Source of the DNA: Cellulomonas palmilytica
GTDB taxonomy: Bacteria > Actinomycetota > Actinomycetes > Actinomycetales > Cellulomonadaceae
Assembly (NCBI RefSeq): GCF_021590045.1
Contig: NZ_CP062221.1
Coordinates: forward strand, 2,108,001-2,172,000
DNA length: 64,000 nt
Direction: 5' to 3'
Numbering within the stretch: position 1 is the stretch's first letter; every line of letters starts with the position of its first letter. A model generated the notes under the pieces. The model did no database searches. It saw only the letters and a program-made list of their open reading frames with translations, and was not told the DNA's origin. The translations under genes were made by a program, and so were the position numbers. Below are positions 29,798 through 39,932 of this stretch, piece after piece.

Positions 29798-30697
29798 ATG
29801 GGGCCGCGGCGCGCGATGGTGCTCGACCGCCGGCCCGGGGCACGTGTCCTGGACGACGTCGACCTCGGGGCGGCTCTCGAGGTGTGCGCGCTCGACCCGG
29901 TCGGCTCGGTGCTCGCGACCGCCCGGATCGAGGCGGCGCGGGCCACCCGGCTCGGCAGCGCGGGCGGCGCGCTGTGGGGCTACCAGCACGGCGGCTCGCT
30001 CGTCGCGGTGTGCTGGGCGGGCGCGAACATGGTGCCCGTGGTCCCGGTCGAGGACCCGGCCGTCGTCTCCGACGCGCTCGACGCGTTCGCGACGAGCGCC
30101 GCGCGCCAGGGCCGGCGCTGCTCGTCGATCGTCGGTCCCGCCCCCGCGGTCCTGGGTCTGTGGAACCGGCTGCGCACGGTGTGGCCGGGCGTGCGCGAGG
30201 TGCGCCACGACCAGCCGTCGATGGTGATCGACTCCGCGCCGTCGGTCGCGGTGGACCCACAGGTGCGCCTGTCGCGTCCCGACGAGTTCGACCTGGTGCT
30301 GCCCGCGTGCATCGCGATGTTCACCGAGGAGGTCGGCTACTCGCCGGCGAGCGGACCGCGCGGACCGTACGAGACCCGCGTGCGCACGCTCATCGACCAG
30401 GGGCGTTCGTTCGTGCGCATGGAGTCCGGACCGGGCGGTGCACCGCGCGTGACGTTCAAGGCCGAGCTCGGCGCCGTCGCCGGGGGCGTCGCCCAGGTGC
30501 AGGGCGTCTGGGTCGAGCCCGAGCGGCGCGGGATGCGGCTCTCGGAGCACGGCATGGCGGCCGTGGTCGAGGCGACGCGCGACCACGTCGCGCCCGTCGT
30601 GTCCCTGTACGTCAACGACTACAACGAGCGCGCCATCGCGGCGTACCGGGCGGTGGGCTTCCGCCAGGTCGGCTCGTACGCGACGGTGCTCTTCTAG
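29798..30697 (+). CDS. GNAT family N-acetyltransferase with N-terminal DUF4081-type domain
   Basis: A 299-residue two-domain protein. The N-terminal half (LEVCALDPVGSVLATARIEAA, GGSLVAVCWAGANMVPV) resembles the DUF4081 domain found with acetyltransferases next to ispG in Actinobacteria. The C-terminal half is a GNAT domain with the acetyl-CoA signature VQGVWVEPERRGMRLSEHGM and the closing LYVNDYNERAIAAYRAVGF. The substrate is unknown. ATG at 29798 is preferred over an earlier frame opening because of the promoter spacing. Its stop TAG overlaps the convergent glycosylase stop in the tetramer CTAG. Confidence 0.85.
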   Translation: MGPRRAMVLDRRPGARVLDDVDLGAALEVCALDPVGSVLATARIEAARATRLGSAGGALWGYQHGGSLVAVCWAGANMVPVVPVEDPAVVSDALDAFATSAARQGRRCSSIVGPAPAVLGLWNRLRTVWPGVREVRHDQPSMVIDSAPSVAVDPQVRLSRPDEFDLVLPACIAMFTEEVGYSPASGPRGPYETRVRTLIDQGRSFVRMESGPGGAPRVTFKAELGAVAGGVAQVQGVWVEPERRGMRLSEHGMAAVVEATRDHVAPVVSLYVNDYNERAIAAYRAVGFRQVGSYATVLF

Positions 30698-31584
30698 CGC
30701 AGCAGCCGCGACATGCGGCGGTCGGCGAGCGGTCTGCCGCCGGTCTGGCACGTCGGGCAGTACTGCAGCGACGAGTCCGCGAACGACACCTCGTGCACGG
30801 TGTCCCCGCACGGCACCCCGTCCCAGCCCGGACACGCCTCGCCCGTGCGCCCGTGCACGCGCATGCCGCGGCGCTTGGCGTCCTTGAGCTCCGCGGCGGG
30901 CTTGCCGGACGCCTCGGCGACGGCCTGCGCGAGCACCTCGCGCACCGCCGCGTAGATGACGTCCGCCTGCTCGTCGGACAGCTTGGCGGTGAGCGCGAAC
31001 GGTGACGTGCGGGCCGCGTGCAGGATCTCGTCGGAGTACGCGTTGCCGATGCCCGCGATGGTGCCCTGGTCGCGCAGCAGTCCCTTGACCTGCTGGTTGC
31101 GCGCGGTCAGCAGAGCGCCGAACCGTTCGCGCGTGAACTCCGGGGAGAGCGGCTCGACGCCGAGCGAGGCGATCTGCGGCACGTCCGCGGTGTCCTCGAC
31201 GACGTGCACGGCGAGCCGCTTGCGCGTGCCCTGCTCGGTGAGGTCGAACCCCGAGGCGTCGTCGAGCCGCACGCGCAGCGCGAGCGGCGAGCGGCCGGGG
31301 CGAACGGGCGTCGTCGCGAGCTTCTCCGACCAGCGCACCCACCCCGCGCGGGACAGGTGCCACACGAGGTGCAGGGGCTCGCCCGTCGGCGTCGCGACGA
31401 GCAGGTCGAGCCACTTGCCGTGCCGGCTCGCGTCGACCACCGTGCCGCCGACGAGCGCGTCCGGCGGCGGTCGGAACGTCTTGAGGGCGGCGATGTCGCC
31501 CACGCCGATCTGCGTCACGGTGCGGCCGACGGCGCGCTCGCGCAGGAACGCGGCGAGCGCCTCGACCTCGGGGAGCTCGGGCAC
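30694..31584 (-). CDS. Fpg/Nei family DNA glycosylase
   Basis: Base-excision-repair glycosylase/AP lyase of 296 residues. GTG at 31584 places the catalytic Pro-Glu right after the initiator ([13 protein letters not shown]), as required for the Schiff-base mechanism. The helix-two-turn-helix is [21 protein letters not shown] followed by [10 protein letters not shown]. The C-terminal zinc finger has YCPTCQTGG and ends RRMSRLL. Its first cysteine pair reads [11 protein letters not shown], that is C-x7-C rather than C-x2-C. The Fpg and Nei subtypes cannot be separated safely. A CACGAT box 6 nt before the start suggests a leaderless transcript. Confidence 0.9.
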   Translation of the reverse strand: MPELPEVEALAAFLRERAVGRTVTQIGVGDIAALKTFRPPPDALVGGTVVDASRHGKWLDLLVATPTGEPLHLVWHLSRAGWVRWSEKLATTPVRPGRSPLALRVRLDDASGFDLTEQGTRKRLAVHVVEDTADVPQIASLGVEPLSPEFTRERFGALLTARNQQVKGLLRDQGTIAGIGNAYSDEILHAARTSPFALTAKLSDEQADVIYAAVREVLAQAVAEASGKPAAELKDAKRRGMRVHGRTGEACPGWDGVPCGDTVHEVSFADSSLQYCPTCQTGGRPLADRRMSRLLR

Positions 31585-31590
31585 GGGACC

Positions 31591-31596
31591 ATCGTG
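31591..31596 (-). promoter_or_regulatory. Candidate -10 box of the Fpg/Nei gene
   Basis: Read on the minus strand this is CACGAT, separated by 6 nt from the GTG at 31584; there is no ribosome-binding site. Confidence 0.45.
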
Positions 31597-31684
31597 GCCC
31601 ACGTCACCCCCGCACCGCGCCCGAACCGGGGCCGGTGTGCGCCAGACGCCCGACGATCGCGTCGGCCGGACCGCGGCGGGCAAC

Positions 31685-31690
31685 TAGGCT
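31685..31690 (+). promoter_or_regulatory. Candidate -10 box of a leaderless proS mRNA
   Basis: TAGGCT fits TANNNT and ends 7 nt before the ATG at 31698. No Shine-Dalgarno sequence precedes this start. Confidence 0.55.
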
Positions 31691-31697
31691 TCGCCTC

Positions 31698-33491
31698 ATG
31701 CTCCTGCGTATGTCCACGCTGTTCGTCCGCACGCTGCGCGAGGACCCGGCCGACGCCGAGGTCGCGAGCCACAAGCTCCTGGTGCGCGCCGGGTACATCC
31801 GCCGCGCCGCGCCCGGCATCTACACCTGGCTCCCGCTCGGCCTGCGCGTGCTCGCCAAGGTCGAGGCCGTCGTCCGTGAGGAGATGGCCGCCGCCGGCGC
31901 GCAGGAGGTGCACTTCCCGGCGCTGCTGCCGCGCGAGCCGTACGAGGCGACGGGCCGCTGGACGGAGTACGGGCCGAACATCTTCCGGCTCAAGGACCGC
32001 AAGGGCAACGACTACCTGCTCGCGCCCACGCACGAGGAGATGTTCACGCTCCTGGTCAAGGACCTGTACTCGTCGTACAAGGACCTGCCGCTGTCGATCT
32101 ACCAGATCCAGACGAAGTACCGCGACGAGGCCCGCCCGCGCGCCGGCCTCATCCGCGGGCGTGAGTTCGTCATGAAGGACGCGTACTCGTTCGACGTCGA
32201 CGACGCGGGCCTCGAGGCGTCCTACGAGGCGCAGCGCCTGGCGTACCAGCGGATCTTCGACCGGCTCGGGCTCGAGTACGTCGTCGTCGCGGCGACGTCC
32301 GGAGCGATGGGCGGCTCGCGCTCCGAGGAGTTCCTGACGCCGACGGCGATCGGCGAGGACACGTTCGTGCGGTCGCCGGGCGGGTACGCCGCGAACGTCG
32401 AGGCCGTCACGACGATCGCGCCCGAGCCGCTGCCGTTCGACGACGCGCCCGCGGCGCACGTCGAGGACACGCCGGACACGCCGACGATCGACACGCTCGT
32501 CGCGCTCGCGAACGAGCGGTTCGCGCGCCCCGACCGCGCGTGGACGGCCGCGGACACCCTGAAGAACGTGGTGCTCGCGCTCGTGCACCCGAGCGGCGAG
32601 CGCGAGCTCGTCGTCGTCGGCCTGCCCGGCGACCGCGAGGTCGACCTCAAGCGCCTCGAGGCGGCCGTCGCGCCCGCCGAGGTCGAGGCCGCGGGCGACG
32701 CGGACTTCGCGGCGCACCCGGAGCTCGTGCGCGGGTACATCGGCCCGGCGGTGCTGGGCCCGAACGCGGACGGCCGCGCGGCCGACGACGAGGAGCGGAC
32801 CGCGGTCCGCTACCTGCTCGACCCGCGCGTCGTCGCCGGCACGCGCTGGATCACGGGTGCGAACGAGCCCGGCCGGCACGTGTTCGACCTCGTCGCGGGC
32901 CGCGACTTCACGGCCGACGGCACGGTCGAGGCCGCCGAGGTGCGCGCGGGTGACCCCGCGCCGGACGGCTCGGGCCCGCTCGAGCTCGCGCGCGGCATCG
33001 AGATCGGCCACATCTTCCAGCTCGGCCGCAAGTACGCCCAGGCGCTCGGCCTGACCGTGCTCGACCAGAACGGCAAGGCGCAGGTCGTCACGATGGGCTC
33101 GTACGGCATCGGCGTGACGCGCGTGCTCGCGGCGCTGGCCGAGGCGAACCACGACGACAAGGGCCTCGCGTGGCCGGCGCACGTCGCCCCGGCGCACGTG
33201 CACCTGGTCGCGACCGGCAAGGACCAGGCCGTGTTCGACGCCGCCGACGAGCTCGCGCGCGGGCTCGAGGCGCGCGGCGTCGAGGTGCTCTACGACGACC
33301 GCCCGAAGGTCTCGCCCGGCGTGAAGTTCGCCGACGCCGAGCTGCTGGGCGTGCCGCTCGTCGTGGTCGTGGGCCGCGGCCTGGCCGACGGCGTCGTCGA
33401 GGTGCGCTCGCGCGCCGGTGGCGACAGCGAGAACGTGCCGGTCGCCGACGCGGTCGAGGTCGTCGCCGGGAAGGTCTCCGCGCTGCTCTGA
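31698..33491 (+). CDS. proS: Prolyl-tRNA synthetase, bacterial type with editing insert
   Basis: Class II aminoacyl-tRNA synthetase charging tRNA-Pro. The N-terminus has [20 protein letters not shown] and [16 protein letters not shown]. Motif 2 is in [21 protein letters not shown]. An INS/YbaK-type editing domain spans about residues 235-400 ([20 protein letters not shown]). Motif 3 is [16 protein letters not shown], and the anticodon-binding domain ends at the C-terminus. The 597-residue length fits the bacterial type with editing domain. It is convergent with the DUF4439 gene. Confidence 0.97.
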   Translation: MLLRMSTLFVRTLREDPADAEVASHKLLVRAGYIRRAAPGIYTWLPLGLRVLAKVEAVVREEMAAAGAQEVHFPALLPREPYEATGRWTEYGPNIFRLKDRKGNDYLLAPTHEEMFTLLVKDLYSSYKDLPLSIYQIQTKYRDEARPRAGLIRGREFVMKDAYSFDVDDAGLEASYEAQRLAYQRIFDRLGLEYVVVAATSGAMGGSRSEEFLTPTAIGEDTFVRSPGGYAANVEAVTTIAPEPLPFDDAPAAHVEDTPDTPTIDTLVALANERFARPDRAWTAADTLKNVVLALVHPSGERELVVVGLPGDREVDLKRLEAAVAPAEVEAAGDADFAAHPELVRGYIGPAVLGPNADGRAADDEERTAVRYLLDPRVVAGTRWITGANEPGRHVFDLVAGRDFTADGTVEAAEVRAGDPAPDGSGPLELARGIEIGHIFQLGRKYAQALGLTVLDQNGKAQVVTMGSYGIGVTRVLAALAEANHDDKGLAWPAHVAPAHVHLVATGKDQAVFDAADELARGLEARGVEVLYDDRPKVSPGVKFADAELLGVPLVVVVGRGLADGVVEVRSRAGGDSENVPVADAVEVVAGKVSALL

Positions 33492-33569
33492 CCGCACGGC
33501 GTCGACCCGGCGCCGTGGTCCGAGTCGCTGACGCGACGTCCTGGGTCGCCTGCCCTCGCGGGCGGCGGC

Positions 33570-34640
33570 TCAGGGCGTCGGGGTCGGCGCCGGTTCCGCC
33601 TGCTCCGGTTCCGTCTGCTCCGGATCCGTCTGCTCCGGCAGGCCGGGGAACGCCTGCACGGGAGCACCCGCCACCCGGGCGCGCTCGACGGCGACGCGCA
33701 GCTCGTCGAGGTACGGCTCGCGCGCGCCCGCGGGCACCTGTGCGAGCGCTGCCGCGGCAGCGTGCCCGACACCCGCGTGCACGTCCCGCACGAGCGCGGT
33801 GAGCGCGCCGTCGGCGTCGAGGTCGGCCGGCAGCGCGTACTGACCCAGGCGCGTCTCCTCGCCCGTGCCCGAGACCCCCGCGGCCGTGGCCCACTGCTCG
33901 GCCCGCGCGCGCTGCCCGCGCGCCTGCGCGAGCACGGTCGCGCGGACGTCCTTCGCCCCGCGTGCCGCGACGACCTCGAGCGCGAAGCCCGCCTCGTCGT
34001 GCGCGCGTGCGAGCGGCCCGCCGACCGCCGGGTCCACCTCGGCGGGCACGACGAGCTCGTCGGGCACGCCCGGCGCGGGGGAGTCCTCGCCGAGCGCGAG
34101 CGCGAGCCGCAGCGCCAGGTCCGCCCGCGCGACCGCGACCGACCCGACGACGCGCGCGAGCGGGCCGTCGTCGGTCGTGCTCGCGTCGGTCCGGGCCGTG
34201 CTGCTCGTCGTGCCCAGCAACGCCAGGACGTCCTGCGCGGTCGTCGCCTCCGTGGTCGGGCTCGCCGTGGGGGTCGGCTCGGCGTCGGGGTCGACGATGC
34301 CGGAGTCGTACGCGCCGCCGAGCGCGGCGGCGTGCTGCGCGCTGACGTCGGCGACCTGCTCGAGCAGCGGCGCGACGGCCTCGTCGGCCGTCACGGTGAG
34401 CGCGCCGTCCGCCGCGGCCTCGAGCGCGAGCGCGTCGGCGACCGTGCGGCCGCGGACCTGCTCGAGCGCGTCGGGCGAAGGCTCGACGGGCGGCGGGGTC
34501 TCGAGCCGCAGCCCGCATCCGCCCAGCGCGAGGGCCAGCAGCGCGCCGACGACGGCGGCGTGCGTGCCGCGGCGCGCCCGGGCGCGCGTGATCCTCGCCA
34601 CGCGGGAGGTGGACGGGTCGGGCGAGATCGCGGTGCTCAT
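33570..34640 (-). CDS. DUF4439 ferritin-like lipoprotein
   Basis: A 356-residue predicted lipoprotein. A basic start is followed by the hydrophobic signal ending in a lipobox ALALGGCG, so it is probably anchored to the outer face of the membrane. The middle contains a Thr/Ser/Pro/Ala-rich low-complexity linker ([12 protein letters not shown]). The C-terminal helical domain ([40 protein letters not shown]) matches the ferritin-like DUF4439 proteins found between proS and rimP in Actinobacteria. The tail is a Glu-Pro-Thr repeat. Its function is not known. Confidence 0.8.
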   Translation of the reverse strand: MSTAISPDPSTSRVARITRARARRGTHAAVVGALLALALGGCGLRLETPPPVEPSPDALEQVRGRTVADALALEAAADGALTVTADEAVAPLLEQVADVSAQHAAALGGAYDSGIVDPDAEPTPTASPTTEATTAQDVLALLGTTSSTARTDASTTDDGPLARVVGSVAVARADLALRLALALGEDSPAPGVPDELVVPAEVDPAVGGPLARAHDEAGFALEVVAARGAKDVRATVLAQARGQRARAEQWATAAGVSGTGEETRLGQYALPADLDADGALTALVRDVHAGVGHAAAAALAQVPAGAREPYLDELRVAVERARVAGAPVQAFPGLPEQTDPEQTEPEQAEPAPTPTP

Positions 34641-34707
34641 CGCGGCGATCCTGCCACGCGCACCCCGGCGCGCCCGGTACCGGCCGTCGCGTGCCCGCGA
34701 CAGTCGT

Positions 34708-34713
34708 TACCCT
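34708..34713 (+). promoter_or_regulatory. Candidate -10 box of the rimP-nusA-infB operon
   Basis: TACCCT fits TANNNT and lies about 50 nt before the rimP start, in the gap between divergent genes. It would be the main promoter of the rimP-nusA-ylxR(-infB) unit; the -35 is unclear. Confidence 0.4.
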
Positions 34714-34762
34714 GGAGCGACAACTCGAGGGCCACGGCCCCGTGCACACGAAGGAGGCGGTC

Positions 34763-35311
34763 ATGGTCGCAGCCGCATCCGCGCAGCGGGTCAGGCAGGT
34801 GCTGGACCCCGTGGTCGCCGCCTCCGGTCTCGTCCTCGAGGACGTGCGCGTGCGCCGCTCGGGCGGCCGGCAGGTCGTCGAGGTCCTCGTGGGCCCGGAC
34901 GAGCACGACGAGCACGAGGTCGACCTCGACCGCGTCGCCGAGGTCACGCGCGCCGTGTCCGACGCGCTCGACGAGTCCGACCCGGTCGCGGGGGAGTACA
35001 CGCTCGAGGTGGGCACGCGCGGAGCGGACAGCCCGCTGGTCGCGCGCCGGCACTTCGTGCGCGCCGTCGGCCGCGCGGTCCGCGTGCGCCGCCACGGCGG
35101 CGAGGTCGTGACCGGCCGGCTGACCGCCGTGCAGGACGACGACGCGCTCGTCGTCGTGCCCGTGACGCCCGGTGTGAAGGGGCGGCCGCCGAAGGTCGGT
35201 GCCCCGTTGACGATCGCGCTCGACGACGTCGCGGACGCGCGCGTCGAGGTGGACCTGTCGGGGCTCGGCCCCGACGACGACGGCGGCGACGACGCCGGAC
35301 GGGAGATCTGA
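34763..35311 (+). CDS. rimP: Ribosome maturation factor RimP
   Basis: A 30S assembly factor of 182 residues. ATG at 34763 follows AAGGAGG at a good distance. The N-terminal domain carries [19 protein letters not shown] and the conserved [20 protein letters not shown] segment, then [14 protein letters not shown]. The C-terminal SH3-like domain reads [14 protein letters not shown] and [16 protein letters not shown]. An acidic tail closes the protein. The stop overlaps the nusA ATG. Confidence 0.94.
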   Translation: MVAAASAQRVRQVLDPVVAASGLVLEDVRVRRSGGRQVVEVLVGPDEHDEHEVDLDRVAEVTRAVSDALDESDPVAGEYTLEVGTRGADSPLVARRHFVRAVGRAVRVRRHGGEVVTGRLTAVQDDDALVVVPVTPGVKGRPPKVGAPLTIALDDVADARVEVDLSGLGPDDDGGDDAGREI

Positions 35312-36360
35312 TGGACATCGACATGCAGGCGCTGCGCAGCCTGGAGCGAGAGCGGGAGATCAGCCTCGAGGTGCTGGTCGCCGCCATCGAGCAGGCGCTG
35401 CTGTCCGCCTACCACCGCACGCCCGGTGCCCACCAGCGTGCTCGCGTCGAGGTCGACCGCCGTACGGGCCACGTCACGGTGTGGGCGCGCGAGCCCGCGC
35501 AGGTCGACGAGGACGGGCACGTCCTGGCGGACGCGCCGGAGTTCGACGACACGCCCTCGGGCTTCGGGCGCATCGCGACCGCGACCGCGCGCCAGGTCAT
35601 CGTGCAGCGACTGCGGGACGCCGAGGACGACCAGGTGCTCGGCACGTTCCGCGGCAAGGAGGGCGAGGTCCTCGGCGGCGTCATCCAGCAGGGCCCGGAC
35701 CCGCGTGTCGTGCTCGTCGACGTCGGCGGCACCGAGGCGGTGCTCCCGCCGCACGAGCAGGTCGCGTCCGAGACCTACGTCCACGGCGAGCGCATCCGCG
35801 GCTACGTGCTCGAGGTCGCGCGCGGCGCGCGCGGCCCGCAGGTCACGCTGTCGCGCACGCACCCGAACCTCGTGCGCAAGCTGTTCGAGCTCGAGGTCCC
35901 CGAGGTCGCCGACGGCACGGTCGAGATCACGGCGCTCGCGCGCGAGGCCGGCCACCGCACCAAGATGGCGGTCCGGGCGACCGTCGCCGGGGTGAACGCC
36001 AAGGGGGCGTGCATCGGCCCGATGGGCGGCCGCGTGCGTGCGGTGATGGCCGAGCTGCGCGGCGAGAAGATCGACATCGTCGACCACAGCGACGACCCGG
36101 CGGAGATGGTGGCGCACGCGCTGTCGCCCGCGCGCGTGATCTCGGTCACGGTCGCCGACCCCGACGCACGCGCGGCGCGTGTCGTCGTGCCCGACTACCA
36201 GCTGTCGCTCGCGATCGGCAAGGAGGGCCAGAACGCGCGTCTGGCCGCCAAGCTCACCGGCTGGCGCATCGACATCCGCTCGGACGCCGAGGGCGAGGAC
36301 GCGGGCGCGGCACCGGCCGTCGGGCACGCCGCCGAGCGCAACCCGGACGACGCGGGGTGA
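35311..36360 (+). CDS. nusA: Transcription termination/antitermination factor NusA
   Basis: RNA-polymerase-binding factor. The N-terminal domain begins [20 protein letters not shown]. An S1 domain ([20 protein letters not shown]) and two KH domains follow; KH signatures are [20 protein letters not shown] and [19 protein letters not shown]. At 349 residues it lacks the C-terminal acidic repeats of E. coli NusA, as normal for Actinobacteria. It overlaps rimP at its start and the ylxR frame at its end. Confidence 0.97.
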   Translation: MDIDMQALRSLEREREISLEVLVAAIEQALLSAYHRTPGAHQRARVEVDRRTGHVTVWAREPAQVDEDGHVLADAPEFDDTPSGFGRIATATARQVIVQRLRDAEDDQVLGTFRGKEGEVLGGVIQQGPDPRVVLVDVGGTEAVLPPHEQVASETYVHGERIRGYVLEVARGARGPQVTLSRTHPNLVRKLFELEVPEVADGTVEITALAREAGHRTKMAVRATVAGVNAKGACIGPMGGRVRAVMAELRGEKIDIVDHSDDPAEMVAHALSPARVISVTVADPDARAARVVVPDYQLSLAIGKEGQNARLAAKLTGWRIDIRSDAEGEDAGAAPAVGHAAERNPDDAG

Positions 36361-36836
36361 CCCGCGGGGGTAGACTCACCGTGGCTGGGCCGGACGCCCG
36401 GCAGTCCCCGCACGCCGACGCGACCGTCGGCACGCAGTCCGTGACCTCCTCAGGACGTCGAGACGTCCGTCTCACGAGGAAGACCGCGGGTGCGCCGGTC
36501 CGCACGTGCGTGGGGTGTCGAGCCACCGGTCCCAGGTCCGCCCTGCTGAGGGTGGTCGCCGTCGTGGACGGCGCGGGTCAGCCCGCGCTCGTCGTGGACG
36601 TCGCCCGCCGGATGCCGGGCCGGGGTGCCTGGCTGCACCTCGATCCTGGATGCCTCGATCTCGCGACGCGCCGACGCGCGTTCGGCAGGGCCCTGCGACT
36701 GCAGGCCGCGCCGGACGTGGCTGCGGTGCGGGAGCACCTCGAGCACCAGCTCACGGCGTCGGGAGAACCGACGCCGACCGTCGATGAAGGAAGCGGGTTG
36801 GAAGCCGATGGCGACCCGATGAGCACGCACCGATGA
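36357..36836 (+). CDS. ylxR: YlxR (DUF448) RNA-binding protein
   Basis: A small basic protein of the YlxR family, usually encoded between nusA and infB. The family motif [19 protein letters not shown] is followed by [19 protein letters not shown] and [13 protein letters not shown]. The start is uncertain. GTG at 36357 overlaps the nusA stop (GTGA) and gives 159 residues; in-frame GTGs at 36381 and 36441 would give 151 or 131 residues, the last nearer the family norm. A TAGACT box at 36371-36376 lies inside the longest version. Residues after about 125 are low-complexity. Confidence 0.85.
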   Translation: MTRGGRLTVAGPDARQSPHADATVGTQSVTSSGRRDVRLTRKTAGAPVRTCVGCRATGPRSALLRVVAVVDGAGQPALVVDVARRMPGRGAWLHLDPGCLDLATRRRAFGRALRLQAAPDVAAVREHLEHQLTASGEPTPTVDEGSGLEADGDPMSTHR

Positions 36837-36897
36837 GTGCCTCGCGATGAGCACCCAGCAGATGCGCATGCGCACCCAGCACTAACGACGGTCCGAC

Positions 36898-36922
36898 CCT
36901 GTCTCGGGCGGACCGAGACAGG
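36898..36922 (+). other. 10-bp hairpin touching the infB ribosome-binding site
   Basis: CCTGTCTCGG (36898-36907) pairs perfectly with CCGAGACAGG (36913-36922) around the loop GCGGA. The last two bases of the right arm are the first two of the GGAGAG ribosome-binding site of infB, so folding could limit translation initiation. Confidence 0.75.
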
Positions 36923-36928
36923 AGAGAA

Positions 36929-39760
36929 GTGGCCAAGCTTCGCGTCTACGAGCTCGCGAAGGAGCTCGGGGTCGACAGCAAGACCATCATGACGAAGCTC
37001 ACCGAGATGGGTGAGTTCGTGCGCTCGGCGTCCTCGACGATCGAGCCGCCCGTCGTGCGCAAGCTGCGCGACACGTACCCCGCTGCCGGCGGTGGCGCCG
37101 CGCAGCCCGCAGCGCGCCCCGCACCGTCGCGACCCGCGGCACCGGCACGTCCGGCCGCGGCAGCCCCCGCGCCCGCCGCGCCAGCGGCACCCACGCCCGC
37201 ACCTGCCCGCCCGGCCGCCCCGGCCCCGGCGCAGCCTGCGGCCGCGGCACCCGCCCCGGCACGTCCGGCCGCCCCCGCGCCCGCGGCCAAGGCCCCCGCG
37301 CCCGGTGCGACCCCCGCCCCGCGTCCCGCGGGCCAGCGTCCCGGTGGTGCCGGTGGCGCCCGTCCGGGTGCGCCGCGTCCCGCGGCCCGTCCCGGCAACA
37401 ACCCGTTCGCGCCGTCGCAGGGCATGCCCCGCGCCGGCGGTGGCGAGCGCTCCGGCGGCCCGCGCCCCGGTGGGCCGCGTCCGGGGAACAACCCGTTCGC
37501 GCCGTCGCAGGGCATGCCGCGTCCCGGCGACCGGCGTCCCGAGGGCGCTCCGGCGGCCGGTGCGGGCGACCGTCCCGGCGGCCCGCGTCCCGCGCCGCGT
37601 CCGGGCGGTCCGCGTCCCAACCCGGGCATGATGCCCGGCCGCACCTCGAGCGGCGTCGGTCGTCCCGGTGAGCGCCCCGCGCGCCCCGGCGGCGGTGGCG
37701 GCGGCGCTCGCGGCGGCTTCGGCGGTCGTCCCGGTGGCGGCGGCGGTGCTCCCGGCGGTGGCGGCGGCTTCGCCGGTCGCCCCGGTGGCGGCGGTGGTCG
37801 TCCCGGCGGTGCCGGTCGCGGCTCCACGCAGGGTGCGTTCGGCCGCGCCGGTGGTCGTCCCGTCCGCGGGCGCAAGTCCAAGCGGGCGAAGCGCCAGGAG
37901 TTCGAGGCGATGCAGGCCCCGTCGCTCGGCGGCGTGCAGGTCCCGCGTGGCAACGGCAAGACCGTCGTGCGCCTGCGCCACGGCTCGTCGCTGAACGACT
38001 TCGCCGACAAGATCGACGCGAACCCCGCGGCCCTCGTCACCGTGCTGTTCCACCTCGGTGAGATGGCCACGGCGACGCAGTCGCTCGACGAGGACACGTT
38101 CGGCACGCTCGCGGCCGAGCTCGGCTACGTCATCGAGATGGTGTCGGCCGAGGAGGAGGACCGCGAGCTGCTCGGTGCCTTCGACATCGACCTCGAGGCC
38201 GAGGAGGCCGGCGAGTCCGACGAGGACCTCGCGCCGCGTCCGCCGGTCGTCACCGTCATGGGTCACGTCGACCACGGAAAGACCAAGCTCCTCGACGCGA
38301 TCCGCTCCACGGACGTCGTCGCGGGCGAGGCCGGCGGCATCACCCAGCACATCGGTGCCTACCAGGTCGTCAAGGAGCACGAGGGCGTCGAGCGCCCCAT
38401 CACGTTCATCGACACCCCGGGTCACGAGGCGTTCACCGCCATGCGTGCCCGCGGTGCCCAGGTCACGGACATCGCGATCCTCGTGGTCGCGGCCGACGAC
38501 GGCGTGATGCCCCAGACGATCGAGGCGCTCAACCACGCCCAGGCGGCCAACGTGCCGATCGTCGTCGCGGTCAACAAGGTGGACAAGGAGGGGGCCAACC
38601 CCGCCAAGATCCGCCAGCAGCTCACCGAGTACAACCTCGTGGCCGAGGAGTACGGCGGCGACACGATGTTCGTCGACGTCTCCGCGAAGCAGGGGCTGAA
38701 CATCGACCAGCTGCTCGAGGCCGTGCTGCTCACGGCCGACGCCGCGCTCGACCTGCGCGCCAACCCGGACAAGGACGCGCGAGGCGTCGCCATCGAGGCG
38801 AACCTCGACAAGGGCCGCGGCTCCGTCGCGACCGTCCTCGTCCAGTCCGGCACGCTGCGCGTCGGCGACGCGATCGTCGCAGGCACGGCCTACGGCCGCG
38901 TGCGGGCGATGTTCGACGAGCACGGCGAGACCGTCGACGAGGCGGGCCCGTCCCGCCCGGTCCAGGTGCTCGGGCTCGCGTCCGTCCCGTCCGCGGGCGA
39001 CACGCTGCTCGTCGCGCCCGAGGAGCGCACCGCCCGCCAGATCGCCGAGAAGCGTGAGGCCGCCGAGCGTGCCGCCCTCCTGGCCAAGCGCCGCAAGCGC
39101 ATCAGCCTCGAGGACTTCACGCAGGCGCTCGCCCAGGGCAAGGTCGAGACCCTCAACCTGGTCATCAAGGGTGACGTGTCCGGTGCCGTCGAGGCGCTCG
39201 AGGACGCGCTGCTCAAGATCGACGTGGGCGAAGAGGTCGACCTGCGCGTCATCCACCGCGGTGTCGGTGCGATCACGCAGAACGACGTCAACCTCGCGAC
39301 CGTCGACTCGGCGATCATCATCGGCTTCAACGTGAAGTTCGCCGAGCGCGTCGAGGAGCTGGCCGACCGCGAGGGCGTCGACGTGCGCTTCTACTCGGTC
39401 ATCTACCAGGCGATCGACGACGTCGAGGCCGCGCTCAAGGGCATGCTCAAGCCGGAGTACGAGGAGGCACAGCTCGGCACCGCCGAGGTGCGCGAGATCT
39501 TCCGCTCCTCCAAGTTCGGCAACATCGCCGGCTCGATCGTCCGTTCGGGCGAGATCCGACGGAACTCGAAGGCGCGTGTCCTGCGCGGCGGCAAGGTGAT
39601 CGCGGACAACCTCACGATCGAGTCGCTCAAGCGGTTCAAGGACGACGCCACCGAGGTCCGCGAGGGCTACGAGTGCGGTATCGGGCTCGGGTCGTACAAC
39701 GACCTGCAGCTCGAGGACGTCATCGAGACGTTCGAGATGCGCGAGAAGCCGCGCGCCTGA
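36929..39760 (+). CDS. infB: Translation initiation factor IF-2
   Basis: GTPase placing initiator tRNA on the 30S subunit. The N-terminal IF2 domain starts [21 protein letters not shown] long Ala/Pro then Gly/Arg/Pro-rich linker spans about residues 50-310, with [12 protein letters not shown] occurring twice. A second N-terminal domain precedes the G domain: [44 protein letters not shown] and NKVDKEG. Domains II-IV complete the 943-residue protein, normal for Actinobacteria. GTG at 36929 follows GGAGAG, part of a hairpin that may regulate it. Confidence 0.97.
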   Translation: MAKLRVYELAKELGVDSKTIMTKLTEMGEFVRSASSTIEPPVVRKLRDTYPAAGGGAAQPAARPAPSRPAAPARPAAAAPAPAAPAAPTPAPARPAAPAPAQPAAAAPAPARPAAPAPAAKAPAPGATPAPRPAGQRPGGAGGARPGAPRPAARPGNNPFAPSQGMPRAGGGERSGGPRPGGPRPGNNPFAPSQGMPRPGDRRPEGAPAAGAGDRPGGPRPAPRPGGPRPNPGMMPGRTSSGVGRPGERPARPGGGGGGARGGFGGRPGGGGGAPGGGGGFAGRPGGGGGRPGGAGRGSTQGAFGRAGGRPVRGRKSKRAKRQEFEAMQAPSLGGVQVPRGNGKTVVRLRHGSSLNDFADKIDANPAALVTVLFHLGEMATATQSLDEDTFGTLAAELGYVIEMVSAEEEDRELLGAFDIDLEAEEAGESDEDLAPRPPVVTVMGHVDHGKTKLLDAIRSTDVVAGEAGGITQHIGAYQVVKEHEGVERPITFIDTPGHEAFTAMRARGAQVTDIAILVVAADDGVMPQTIEALNHAQAANVPIVVAVNKVDKEGANPAKIRQQLTEYNLVAEEYGGDTMFVDVSAKQGLNIDQLLEAVLLTADAALDLRANPDKDARGVAIEANLDKGRGSVATVLVQSGTLRVGDAIVAGTAYGRVRAMFDEHGETVDEAGPSRPVQVLGLASVPSAGDTLLVAPEERTARQIAEKREAAERAALLAKRRKRISLEDFTQALAQGKVETLNLVIKGDVSGAVEALEDALLKIDVGEEVDLRVIHRGVGAITQNDVNLATVDSAIIIGFNVKFAERVEELADREGVDVRFYSVIYQAIDDVEAALKGMLKPEYEEAQLGTAEVREIFRSSKFGNIAGSIVRSGEIRRNSKARVLRGGKVIADNLTIESLKRFKDDATEVREGYECGIGLGSYNDLQLEDVIETFEMREKPRA

Positions 39761-39770
39761 TGTTCGTGGC

Positions 39771-39866
39771 CCGGTGACGGGTCTCCTCACGGCCTACCAG
39801 GTGGCCGCCCCGACGGGGCGGCCACCCGCCAGGCCCAACCACGGCCGTGAGGAGACCCGTCACCGG
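39771..39866. other. Nested 96-bp palindrome between infB and rbfA
   Basis: The outer arms 39771-39794 and 39843-39866 are perfect 24-bp reverse complements. Inside them an 11-bp hairpin is formed by 39801-39811 and 39815-39825 with loop GAC. It begins 10 nt after the infB stop and ends 66 nt before rbfA. Terminator, RNase III site or a small mobile palindromic unit are all possible; no flanking target duplication is visible. Confidence 0.92.
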
Positions 39867-39932
39867 TCTTCTCGTCCCCGCGCGAGCAGTGCGGGCGGGC
39901 GAGGCTGGTGACTTCGAGAAGGAGGGTCCCTG

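Noticed and set aside
37130..37870. Gly/Pro/Ala-rich part of infB as a separate or foreign segment
   Set aside because: Such linkers between the N-terminal and G domains are normal in actinobacterial IF-2, and the frame is continuous.
39771..39866. Nested palindrome as a classical MITE or transposon
   Set aside because: The 24-bp arms resemble terminal inverted repeats, but no flanking direct duplication is visible and only one copy is in the window, so it is described as a palindrome only.
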